From an uncultured Myxococcales bacterium (GTDB taxonomy: Bacteria; Myxococcota_A; Polyangia; Polyangiales; Polyangiaceae): a stretch of DNA of 61,793 nt. The notes under the pieces were generated by a model that saw only the letters and a list, made by a program, of their open reading frames with translations, did no database searches and had not been told where the DNA came from. Within the stretch, counting starts at the first letter, position 1. Each line of letters opens with the position of its first letter. The translations under genes were made by a program, and so were the position numbers. The DNA lies in the NCBI GenBank assembly GCA_937872925.1, contig CALMUT010000161.1:1-61793 (forward strand), in the 5' to 3' direction. Positions 33,035 through 40,709 of the stretch are shown one piece after another.

Positions 33035-34348
33035 ATGCTCGCAACGCCCACACCCATTGATCCCGCACGCCTCACTGCGCCACGCGCACAGTCGAATCCA
33101 TATGCGAAGGGATCTCCGGGTTCACTCCCGGAGTTTCGACGCTACGTACCGCAACCGGGCCACCCTGATTTTCCGACGCTGCAGCGTGAAGCGCAGCGGC
33201 TGGTCGCGCGACTCCTGCCCGGCTTGGAAAAGCCCAGGACCGGCGCGGCCGAATGGAAGCGGCGCGGCCGGGCCTGGCACACCGCAGCGAGCAACTACGT
33301 CGAAAACCGCAAGCGTACTCGGGCGGGGCGCGCGGACCTGCTGCCGCTGTACTTCATCTGGACCACGCTGCGCCCCTGCAACTTCCGTTGTACCTACTGC
33401 GACGACCACCAGGGCGCGAAATACCCCGAGCTCGATGGCCGCGGGAAGCTCAGTACCGCGCAAGGCAAACGCTTGCTGCAGATCATGCGCTCGCGCACTC
33501 CGAGTGTGTACTTCGCCGGAGGAGAGCCCACCCTGCGCAAAGACCTGCCCGAGCTGACTCGGGCGGCACGGGACCTCGATTACTACCCACTGGTCTTGAA
33601 CACGAACGGCAGCTTGTTCCACCGCTTGCTCGAAAAGCCAGAGTGGGGAGGATTTCTGGCCGATATTGACGTGCTGGTGGTCAGCCTGGACGCGCTGCAC
33701 CTTGAAACCTTGGAGCGGCTCTGGGTCACGCCGCATCCAGAAGACGTGATCCGGAATCTGTTGGCCTTGCGCCTCTTGGCGCCGACGCTTGGGTTCAAGT
33801 TGATGGTCAACACCGTCATCCAACCGGGGCTGATCCCCGAAGCGCGCGCCGTGCTCGACTTCGCCGCGGACATGGGGATCGTGTTCTGCCCGGTGCCGAT
33901 GAACACAGGACCGCGCCTAGACGCTCGCGTTCGCCGAGATCCCGAGTACGCCGCCCTGGTCGAAACCATCTTGGAGCGCAAACGCTCTGGGCAAAAGATC
34001 GCTGGCTCGCTGCGCATGAATCAGCGCCTGCTTTCCGGCGCCCCACTGCAATGCCGCAACACCGTCAAGCCCCACATCGATCACGACGGCCGTTTGGCCT
34101 GGCCCTGCAAAGCGTCCGTAAACGTCACCCCCGAGACCATCAACGTGCTGGATTTCGAGAATGTCGACCAGCTATACGCCCACGCTTCGACGCTCGTGTC
34201 GCCGACGGACTTCCACGGCCCGGCCAAGAACCAATGTGGCGCCAGCTGCAACTGGGCACAGAACTACACCACCGACGCCTACGCCCACGGAGTGGAGCAC
34301 CCCACGGCGCTGCTGACCGAAGCAGTCGATTTCGTGAGGCGCGGCTAG
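33035..34348 (+). CDS. Radical SAM protein with Cys-rich C-terminal region
   Basis: A 437-residue enzyme. The cluster motif CNFRCTYC lies near residue 115 after YFIWTTLRP, followed by SVYFAGGEPTLRKDLPELTR and VVSLDALHLETLERL. The C-terminal region has further Cys (APLQCRNTVKPHIDHDG, LAWPCKASVN, NQCGASCNWAQNY), consistent with a SPASM or twitch auxiliary cluster. AAGGA at 33021-33025 supports ATG 33035. The TAG stop overlaps the GTG of a membrane-protein gene (TAGTG). The substrate may be a lipid or small molecule handled with the membrane protein and methyltransferase downstream; this is inference. Confidence 0.88.
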   Translation: MLATPTPIDPARLTAPRAQSNPYAKGSPGSLPEFRRYVPQPGHPDFPTLQREAQRLVARLLPGLEKPRTGAAEWKRRGRAWHTAASNYVENRKRTRAGRADLLPLYFIWTTLRPCNFRCTYCDDHQGAKYPELDGRGKLSTAQGKRLLQIMRSRTPSVYFAGGEPTLRKDLPELTRAARDLDYYPLVLNTNGSLFHRLLEKPEWGGFLADIDVLVVSLDALHLETLERLWVTPHPEDVIRNLLALRLLAPTLGFKLMVNTVIQPGLIPEARAVLDFAADMGIVFCPVPMNTGPRLDARVRRDPEYAALVETILERKRSGQKIAGSLRMNQRLLSGAPLQCRNTVKPHIDHDGRLAWPCKASVNVTPETINVLDFENVDQLYAHASTLVSPTDFHGPAKNQCGASCNWAQNYTTDAYAHGVEHPTALLTEAVDFVRRG

Positions 34349-35172
34349 TGACCAAAGCGGCGCATGCCGGCGTCTCCGATCGCGCTTTCGCTCTCGATTT
34401 GAGCTGCGTGATCGTGATCAGCGTCGGAATTTGCCTGTGGAGCCAACAGCTCAGCGCCATGACACCGCTCGTCTGCGCCGTCCTGGGGCTGCGGCTGCTG
34501 CTATTCGCGCGCATCCCGCGGGACGAACGCGACCTGTCCGTGGCTGCAGAGTTGCTATTTTTCGGCCTCTGCACCCTGCTGGGAGCCGCCAACGACTGGA
34601 ACAGCGTCACGCGCCATCGCATCTACGACTACACCACGCCCGTCTACTTCCCGGAGCTAAGCCGGGTGCCCGTCTGGATGTTGCTGTATTGGGGTTTGAT
34701 CTTGCGGCTGGTGTCGTCACTGTTCCGCTGGACGCGCCTGGGCCTAGCTGCGCCTTCAGACGCAGTGCATCTGATCGGCGCACCGCGAAACAGCAAACTC
34801 CTCCGAATCGCGCTGCTGCTCTGCCTGGTGCTGATCACGCGACAGACGATCTACCGGCTGTACCTCGACCCCGTGCTGTCCTGGTTGCCGTTTCTCGTCG
34901 GCATCGGCTGCTGGCTGCTCTTGGTTCGACCCAGCGCACGGCAGCTGACGGTGCTCGCAGTCTTCGGCAGCGTGGGGCCCGCAGTCGAAGTGCTGTACAT
35001 CCAGGTCGGTCGATTGCACGCCTATCACTTGGGCGTGCTCTTTGGCGTTCCCGTTTGGATCGCCCTGTGGTGGGTCCTTTCCGCCGCGATTTGGGGCGAA
35101 CTGTCCGCACGCATCGTGGCGCATCTCGCCGGCGCTCCCGAACAACTGTCGCGGGCCGCCCCCGCCGCGTAG
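34348..35172 (+). CDS. Polytopic membrane protein of unknown function
   Basis: A 274-residue protein with about seven hydrophobic segments (for example CVIVISVGICLW, AELLFFGLCTLLGA, VWMLLYWGLILRLV, IALLLCLVLITRQ, FLVGIGCWLLLV). Charged and aromatic loop elements include NDWNSVTRHRIYDYTTPVY and EVLYIQVGRLHAYHLG. I do not recognise the family. GTG 34348 overlaps the stop of the radical SAM gene, so production is coupled. It could carry or present the lipid-like substrate of that enzyme. Confidence 0.8.
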   Translation: MTKAAHAGVSDRAFALDLSCVIVISVGICLWSQQLSAMTPLVCAVLGLRLLLFARIPRDERDLSVAAELLFFGLCTLLGAANDWNSVTRHRIYDYTTPVYFPELSRVPVWMLLYWGLILRLVSSLFRWTRLGLAAPSDAVHLIGAPRNSKLLRIALLLCLVLITRQTIYRLYLDPVLSWLPFLVGIGCWLLLVRPSARQLTVLAVFGSVGPAVEVLYIQVGRLHAYHLGVLFGVPVWIALWWVLSAAIWGELSARIVAHLAGAPEQLSRAAPAA

Positions 35173-35241
35173 CCGCATGCCCGAACCGATCGAAGGCGAC
35201 CGCGCCTCGCCTGCCGACCGCGCGCAGCCTAGACTGAGCCA

Positions 35242-36036
35242 GTGAGCCCCCTACCGCGCCTCCAGCTCTTCGAATTCAACGACTCCCACTGGGCGGGCAG
35301 CGCGTTGCGCGACGGTATCGTCGAGACCCTGGGCCGCTCCCTGCGTTGGGGCCGCATGTTGCGTGGCCTAGTCGAGCCCTACGGCCGGTTTCTTGAGCAG
35401 GCCGAGACTACGGACGTGCTGGATCTGTGCGCGGGCACTGGCGCCCCGGCCCAGGTGCTGTGCGAGGAGGTCGAACGCGCCGGTCGCGCGCTTCCCAGGA
35501 TCTTGCTGACAGACCTATTTCCGCGCACAGCTGCATGGCAGCAGCTTTGTGCTGCCCGCCCCGGGATGCTTTCGTTTCATGCGCAGCCCGTGGATGCGAC
35601 CCGGATCCCCGAGGCGCTTGCCCGAGGCCGCGCGCGCACCATCATCAACGCCTTCCACCACTTTCCGCCGGCATTGGCCGCGCGCATCTTGCAGCATGCG
35701 GTTGCTAGCCGAGCGCCGATCTTTCTGTCCGAAGCCTTCCATCGCAACCCCCTCGGCTTCGCTTCCTTTGCGCCCGTCGGGGCGGCGGCATTGCTCGCCA
35801 ATCCCCTGCTGGCTTCGGATCAGCGTCTGGCGAAAGCGGCACTGACCTGGCTTTCTCCCGTCACCCTGACCGCCGGAGTTTGGGATGGCATCGTCAGCAC
35901 CCTGCGCGTGTACACCGAGGCCGAACTCCGAGCCATGAGCGAGCCTTTGGGCGGCGGATACACCTGGGTCTTCGAGTCCTACCGCGCCCCCTTCGGCGGC
36001 AAAGGCTACGTTTACTTCGGCGTCCCCGGACGCTGA
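35242..36036 (+). CDS. Probable SAM-dependent methyltransferase
   Basis: A 264-residue soluble protein. VLDLCAGTGAPAQVL (residues about 59-73) is a class I methyltransferase motif I, with LLTDLFPRT fitting the acidic residue of motif II, and IINAFHHFPPA near motif IV. The C-terminal half includes YTEAELRAMSEPLGGGYTW. The start is GTG 35242, with TAGACT at 35230-35235 as a possible -10 and no Shine-Dalgarno. It follows the membrane-protein gene by 69 bases and may act in the same pathway. Confidence 0.82.
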   Translation: MSPLPRLQLFEFNDSHWAGSALRDGIVETLGRSLRWGRMLRGLVEPYGRFLEQAETTDVLDLCAGTGAPAQVLCEEVERAGRALPRILLTDLFPRTAAWQQLCAARPGMLSFHAQPVDATRIPEALARGRARTIINAFHHFPPALAARILQHAVASRAPIFLSEAFHRNPLGFASFAPVGAAALLANPLLASDQRLAKAALTWLSPVTLTAGVWDGIVSTLRVYTEAELRAMSEPLGGGYTWVFESYRAPFGGKGYVYFGVPGR

Positions 36037-36146
36037 GCTGTGGGTGCTCCCTGGGCGACTCATTTCGACCGAGACGAGCGGGACCACGTCGGCGATACTC
36101 CGCGCCCCGGGCTGGCGCTCGCGGAATCGCATACCAGGAGCAATAG

Positions 36147-36677
36147 ATGACGTTCGTACATCACGAGTTGAATACCGATAATCCAGCAGCAGCGAAGAAG
36201 TTCTACAAGGGCCTGTTCGGTTGGTCCTTCCAAGACATGAAGATGCCTGACGGCTCCGTATATTCGATGTTCCAGGCCGACCCGACCTCCGGCGGTGGCG
36301 TTCAGAAGAATCCTATGCCCGGCGCGCCCAACGCGTGGCTGCAATACGTCGGAGTCAAGTCTGTGAAGCAGTCCATGGCCAAAGCGAAGAAGCTCGGCGC
36401 GACCGTGCTCGTCGAGTACATGCCGATCCCGGAGCACGGGGCGCTTGGCATCTTTGCCGACCCCACTGGCGCAACCTGCGCGGTGTGGGAGCCCAATGCA
36501 AAGGCCGCAAAGAAGGCAGGCAAGAAGAAGGCGAGTAAGAAGAAGACCGCCAAGAAGGCGGCGGGCAAGAAGAAGGCCGCGAAGAAGGCGGGCAAGAAGA
36601 CGCCCGCCAAGCCGGCCGCAACGAAAGCCGCGAAGAAATCCTCAAAGAAGAAGGCGAAGAAGCGAGCGCGCAGGTAG
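36147..36677 (+). CDS. VOC family protein with histone-H1-like tail
   Basis: Residues 1-115 are a VOC domain: VHHELNTDNPAAAKKFYKGL, WLQYVGVKSVKQSMAKAK, LGIFADPTGATCAVWEP. From about residue 118 the protein is almost only Lys, Ala and Arg with a few Ser, Pro and Thr, in AKK-type repeats, resembling bacterial and eukaryotic H1 tails. The tail should bind DNA or RNA without specificity. A metabolite enzyme held on the nucleoid is unusual. A GAGC/AATAG region upstream gives no strong Shine-Dalgarno. The catalytic role is unknown. Confidence 0.9.
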   Translation: MTFVHHELNTDNPAAAKKFYKGLFGWSFQDMKMPDGSVYSMFQADPTSGGGVQKNPMPGAPNAWLQYVGVKSVKQSMAKAKKLGATVLVEYMPIPEHGALGIFADPTGATCAVWEPNAKAAKKAGKKKASKKKTAKKAAGKKKAAKKAGKKTPAKPAATKAAKKSSKKKAKKRARR

Positions 36678-36788
36678 ACGTTTGATCTGGTCAAAGCGGC
36701 CGCATGCGCCAAGCGTGCGGCTGCGACCCATCCACATTTGACGACGGGAAAGAGCGCGCCTCCGGGCGCCCGTTTCGTCCCGAGCCGC

Positions 36789-37913
36789 TCAACCCGCGTC
36801 TGACGCGGACGTGGCGGTTTTCCAGGCTTTCCCCAGCTCTTCATAGGCCTTGCGCACCCGGCCGCAATGCGCCACTAGCGCCGGCAGTTCGTCCAAGCGC
36901 AAGGCCTGCGGTCCATCGCAGAGAGCCGTGCTGGGTTCCGGATGAAAATCGACGAGTACCTGCGTCGCGCCAGCGATGATGCCCTGGCTGATCGCGTGCA
37001 TGATGTCGGGAATGCCGTCGGGCCCCGCGTCGCGCCGGCCCACAGAGTGCGACGGGTCAATGCATACGGGCAGGCGCGTGAGCCGCTGCACCACTGGTAC
37101 GTGACCGAAGTCGACCAGGTTGCGGTGGGGTTCGCCCAAGTGCGTCTTCACGCCACGCAGGCAGAACACGATGTTGGGGTTGCCCTCGCTGGCAATGTAC
37201 TCACATGCGTTGAGAGACTCCTCTAGGGTGATGCCCATGCCACGCTTGAACAAGACCGGGAAGCGCTTCTGCTGACCCACGTGCTTGAGCAACTCGAAAT
37301 TCTGGGCGTTGCGCGTGCCCACTTGCAACATCACGCCGGTTGGGTTGCCCGCTGCTTCCAAAGCGTCGTGGATCTCGTCAATGTGGCGCGCGTCGGTGAC
37401 CTCCATGGAGATCACCCGGACGCCATGTTTGCCCGCAGCCCCGAAGACCCATGGCAGACACTCTTTGCCCAGGCCCTGAAAATCGTAGGGGCTGGTGCGT
37501 GGTTTGTAGGCGCCCATGCGCGTGGTGTGGAGCCCGGCAGACGCGAGGGCCTGCAGCATCTTGTCCACGTTCTGTTCGTTGTCCACCGCGCAGAGCCCAG
37601 CGAAAACGTTCACGGTCCGGTCGTCGAAGCGCACCCCACAGTAATCGAAGCCGCTGGTTTCGACAGCGACGTCGTGGCGGCCAATCAAACGGTATTTGGT
37701 GGACACCCGAACCACCCGCGCGACCCCCGGCAAGGCCTCGAATACGGACGTCGGCACTTGTCGCGTCGCGCCAATCAAGTGCACTTCCGTAATGGTTTCC
37801 CGCGCCCCTTCGAATACGTGGCGGCGTGGGGTGATGCCCGGATGCCGCGAGGCAACGCCCTCGACGGTCTCGAGCACGGCTTCGCCTGCGTTGGGCGCAA
37901 GGGTGATGATCAT
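36789..37913 (-). CDS. aroF: 3-deoxy-7-phosphoheptulonate synthase-like, divergent
   Basis: A type I-beta DAHP synthase with an N-terminal ferredoxin-like domain (residues 1-75) and a TIM barrel. The hallmark GAYKPRTSPYDFQGLG is intact, as is FKRGMG and IDPSHSVGRR. Metal ligands would be C108, H289, D322 and D333; D322 replaces the usual Glu. Further changes are AGLCAVDN in place of the common GPCSVE form, CLRG in place of CERG, and a seven-residue insertion between the His and D322. It may be a DAHP synthase with altered regulation or a paralog with a different acceptor. No other shikimate gene is near. Confidence 0.82.
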   Translation of the reverse strand: MIITLAPNAGEAVLETVEGVASRHPGITPRRHVFEGARETITEVHLIGATRQVPTSVFEALPGVARVVRVSTKYRLIGRHDVAVETSGFDYCGVRFDDRTVNVFAGLCAVDNEQNVDKMLQALASAGLHTTRMGAYKPRTSPYDFQGLGKECLPWVFGAAGKHGVRVISMEVTDARHIDEIHDALEAAGNPTGVMLQVGTRNAQNFELLKHVGQQKRFPVLFKRGMGITLEESLNACEYIASEGNPNIVFCLRGVKTHLGEPHRNLVDFGHVPVVQRLTRLPVCIDPSHSVGRRDAGPDGIPDIMHAISQGIIAGATQVLVDFHPEPSTALCDGPQALRLDELPALVAHCGRVRKAYEELGKAWKTATSASDAG

Positions 37914-38017
37914 GGCGCCGGGACGTTAGTACATTTATCGACACCGCGGCAGCAGCCCCGGTGCGGCGCGGGCGGCAGCAGCCTCCGAGCGGCACAAGCC
38001 CCTGCGACGGATCGCGC

Positions 38018-39247
38018 TCACGCCGGCGCGATCAACATGGGCTCAGCGTCCGTGCCAGAAAGCACGACGCGCACCGCCCGCTCTCGGTAACCCGCCGACG
38101 CATCCGCGCGCTCTTCAGATTGTTGCGCCCATACGCGGACCCCAACGCCTGGCTCAAGCAGCGCTTCCGCGAGCTGGACGTTTTTCAGCGGGCTCGGAAT
38201 GCCACGCTCGTCGAGGCAGTCGCGCAGGCGTAGGGCCTGCTCGTCGGAAAGCGATACCTCCTCGGGAGCGCCAACGGGCAGCATCAGCAAGGCTCCCGCG
38301 GCAATGACGCGCGCCGAGGGCGCTTCCTCGTTTTCGACCTCGAAGTCCGCCAGCCAAGCGTCGTTCAGTTCCATTCCGTCGACCCTTCCGAGCAGTCTGA
38401 AACCGACACAGGGGGTACCTGAAAGCGGCGCGATGAGCGGGGCGGAGTGGGACGTGCGCCCCTGGAAGGACGCCGAAGCGTTCCGCTTTCGAAGCAGTGC
38501 CGCAAGCGAAACTGGGCGCTGCAGCCATAGACTGAGAAGCGCGCGTTCGAAGTCGGTCAAGAGCTTGGCCAGAAACCCCACGGCAATGACAAGCGCCGGG
38601 GACAGCAAGAGCCACATCACGACCGCGCCGACAACCACCGCAACGAGCACCTTCAGCACGTGGTTCGTCGCTGCCGTGACAAACCAGCCGGGATCCGTGA
38701 TGAGCTGGAAGGCTAGCAGCAGCACCAGCCACACGATGGGCGGCAGCAGCCAAGAGCGCCAGCCCCGATCGGCGGTCCACTCGCCAAGCCGGCCAACCCG
38801 ACGCGCCAGACGATAGCGCCACGCATCGGACTGGGGCGCTGCCACCCAAACGGGAGCGGCTCCCCTACGTGGAACGAAGAAAAACAGCAGGTAGATGAAT
38901 CCGACCCACACCAGCCAAAATAGCCCGAGGCCAATCCCGACCCCCAGGAAGCCACCGACCAGCGCGGGCAGCACCACCCAGGGGAGCGCCGCCATCGCGC
39001 TGGAGCTGCCGCCCTGCAGAAACGTGAGATGCACGGCGCCTGCAGCGCTCAACACATAAACGAGCAGCGCGCCGCCGTGGACGAGCAGCGCCCTCACGGC
39101 TTCGACCGGTGAAAGCCAACCCAAGGCCGGCGTCTTCGTCAGCTCCTGTCGGCCCAGAAGCGGGCCGTTGCAGCGCGGGCAGCGCTCAAGGCGAGCCGGT
39201 AGGCGAAGGCCACAACGCTCGCAAAACAGTGTCAGCTCCGTGTGCAC
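38018..39247 (-). CDS. Zinc-ribbon membrane protein, unknown
   Basis: A 409-residue protein starting with a zinc ribbon (CERC at residues 9-12, CPRC at 23-26). About six hydrophobic segments follow between residues 50 and 240 (VWVGFIYLLFFFVP, WLLPPIVWLVLLLAFQLI, WLLLSPALVIAVGFLAKLL). The C-terminal about 150 residues are soluble, with APLIAPLSGTPCVGFRLLGR and ARVIAAGALLMLPVGAP. This resembles proteins with an E3-like or GIDE-type domain after membrane helices, but I cannot be sure. GTG 39247 is chosen because it just precedes the ribbon. Confidence 0.75.
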   Translation of the reverse strand: MHTELTLFCERCGLRLPARLERCPRCNGPLLGRQELTKTPALGWLSPVEAVRALLVHGGALLVYVLSAAGAVHLTFLQGGSSSAMAALPWVVLPALVGGFLGVGIGLGLFWLVWVGFIYLLFFFVPRRGAAPVWVAAPQSDAWRYRLARRVGRLGEWTADRGWRSWLLPPIVWLVLLLAFQLITDPGWFVTAATNHVLKVLVAVVVGAVVMWLLLSPALVIAVGFLAKLLTDFERALLSLWLQRPVSLAALLRKRNASASFQGRTSHSAPLIAPLSGTPCVGFRLLGRVDGMELNDAWLADFEVENEEAPSARVIAAGALLMLPVGAPEEVSLSDEQALRLRDCLDERGIPSPLKNVQLAEALLEPGVGVRVWAQQSEERADASAGYRERAVRVVLSGTDAEPMLIAPA

Positions 39248-39308
39248 AGCTCCCCGCCATCCACGTCTTATCAAAGGTGCACCCTTGACGGCAGGGCCTG
39301 GCGGCCAA

Positions 39309-39566
39309 ATGTTCCCCTGCGTCGTGATCCTGTCACTCCTTGGCCGCCTGCTCGATCTGTATTCCATCGTGGTGCTGGTGGCCGTCGTGAGCTCGTGGAT
39401 GGGGCTGAGTCACGACCACCCGGTGTCGCGCTTCACGCGCACCCTGGTGGATCCGCTGCTCACCCCCATCAAGAAGGTGCTCCCGGCCATGGGTGGGCTC
39501 GACTTTTCACCCATGGTGCTGCTCTTCGGCATTCAGATCCTGCGTCGTTTCTTGTTTCGCTTCTGA
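39309..39566 (+). CDS. YggT family membrane protein
   Basis: A short protein of 85 residues with two hydrophobic segments (ILSLLGRLLDLYSIVVLVAV and SPMVLLFGIQILRRFLF). Between them is VSRFTRTLVDPLLTPIKKVL, which is the YggT signature of a proline-rich turn between helices. The family is found near cell-division and pyrroline-reductase genes in many bacteria; its role is unclear. ATG 39309 gives the typical length. It is divergent from the zinc-ribbon gene and followed by gpsA after 42 bases. Confidence 0.85.
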   Translation: MFPCVVILSLLGRLLDLYSIVVLVAVVSSWMGLSHDHPVSRFTRTLVDPLLTPIKKVLPAMGGLDFSPMVLLFGIQILRRFLFRF

Positions 39567-39608
39567 GCGGGCGCGGGGGCTTTCCAGCAATACTGCGTTC
39601 GTGGAAGG

Positions 39609-40676
39609 ATGCGCCACGTGGCAGTCATCACCGTGGTAGGCGCCGGCATGATGGGCAGCGCGCTCTGCGTGCCCCTCGTCGACGCCGGGCATCAGGTCCG
39701 CCTGGTCGGCACTCCCCTCGACGAAACCATCATCACCCGGCTGCGACGCGACGGCGTTCATCCCAAGATGGGGCTCGCCCTGCCCGCTGGGATCGAAGTT
39801 TTTTTCAGCTCAGAGATCGAGCCTGCCATGGACGGCGTCGAGATCATCGGCGTCGGCGTCAGTTCCGCGGGTGTGGATTGGTGCGGGCGTGCCCTGGCAC
39901 CCTTCGCGCGCCCAGACGTGCCCCTCGTGATGATCACCAAGGGGCTCAGCTGGGACGGCAACGCGCTACGGATCCTACCGGATGTACTACGGGACCACTT
40001 CCCCGAGACCTTACGCGAAAGCATCGCTCCGGCGGTTGTAGCGGGACCGTGCATTGCCGGAGAACTGGCACGCCGAGTGCCCAGCGCCGTCGTGCTGACG
40101 GGTCGCGACGTTGGCGTGCTCCGCAGACTGTCCTCGCTCATGCGCACGCCATACTATTTTCCCTTTGTCGACCCGGACGTGCTTGGCGTCGAGACCTGCG
40201 CCGCGCTCAAGAACGCCTACGCCATGGGTATCGCTTTTGCCACGGGTCAGCACGAAGCCCGCGGCGGGCAACCGGGCAGCATCGCCATGCACAACGCCGA
40301 GAGCGCGGTCTTCGCCCAAGCGCTGTTTGAGATGCAGCGCATCATTGGGCTGATGGGCGGTAGCAACGCGAGTGTGCTCGGCCTAGCAGGCGCGGGCGAT
40401 CTGGATGTGACCACCAACGGTGGGCGCACGGGCCGTTTCGGCAAGTGGCTCGGTACCGGTTTGTCCCGCACGGCGGCAATCGAAAAGATGGAGGGCGCCA
40501 CCTTGGAGTGCCTGGAGATCTTGGACCAACTGCAGAAGGCCGTCAGCGCCTGGCAGAGCGCGGGGAAGGTCGGCTCTGGCGAACTGCCCCTGCTGCGCCA
40601 TATGCAGGCCGTGGCCTTGGACGGTGCGGGCGTCGATCTGCCCTACGCGAAGTTCTTTCAAGGCTTGCCGGAGTGA
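39609..40676 (+). CDS. gpsA: NAD(P)H-dependent glycerol-3-phosphate dehydrogenase
   Basis: An enzyme of 355 residues that reduces dihydroxyacetone phosphate to sn-glycerol 3-phosphate for phospholipid synthesis. The nucleotide motif is VVGAGMMGSAL near the N-terminus; the catalytic Lys is in CAALKNAYAMGIAF, and LGLAGAGDLDVT with RTGRFG matches the C-terminal substrate-binding domain. MITKGLSWDGN and VAGPCIAGELARRVP are also family features, though the usual GPS-x-A form is here GPCIA. The start is ATG 39609 with GGAAGG just upstream. Confidence 0.87.
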   Translation: MRHVAVITVVGAGMMGSALCVPLVDAGHQVRLVGTPLDETIITRLRRDGVHPKMGLALPAGIEVFFSSEIEPAMDGVEIIGVGVSSAGVDWCGRALAPFARPDVPLVMITKGLSWDGNALRILPDVLRDHFPETLRESIAPAVVAGPCIAGELARRVPSAVVLTGRDVGVLRRLSSLMRTPYYFPFVDPDVLGVETCAALKNAYAMGIAFATGQHEARGGQPGSIAMHNAESAVFAQALFEMQRIIGLMGGSNASVLGLAGAGDLDVTTNGGRTGRFGKWLGTGLSRTAAIEKMEGATLECLEILDQLQKAVSAWQSAGKVGSGELPLLRHMQAVALDGAGVDLPYAKFFQGLPE

Positions 40677-40709
40677 ACCGCGAATTGGCGACGCGGCTGA
40701 ACTTGGCTT

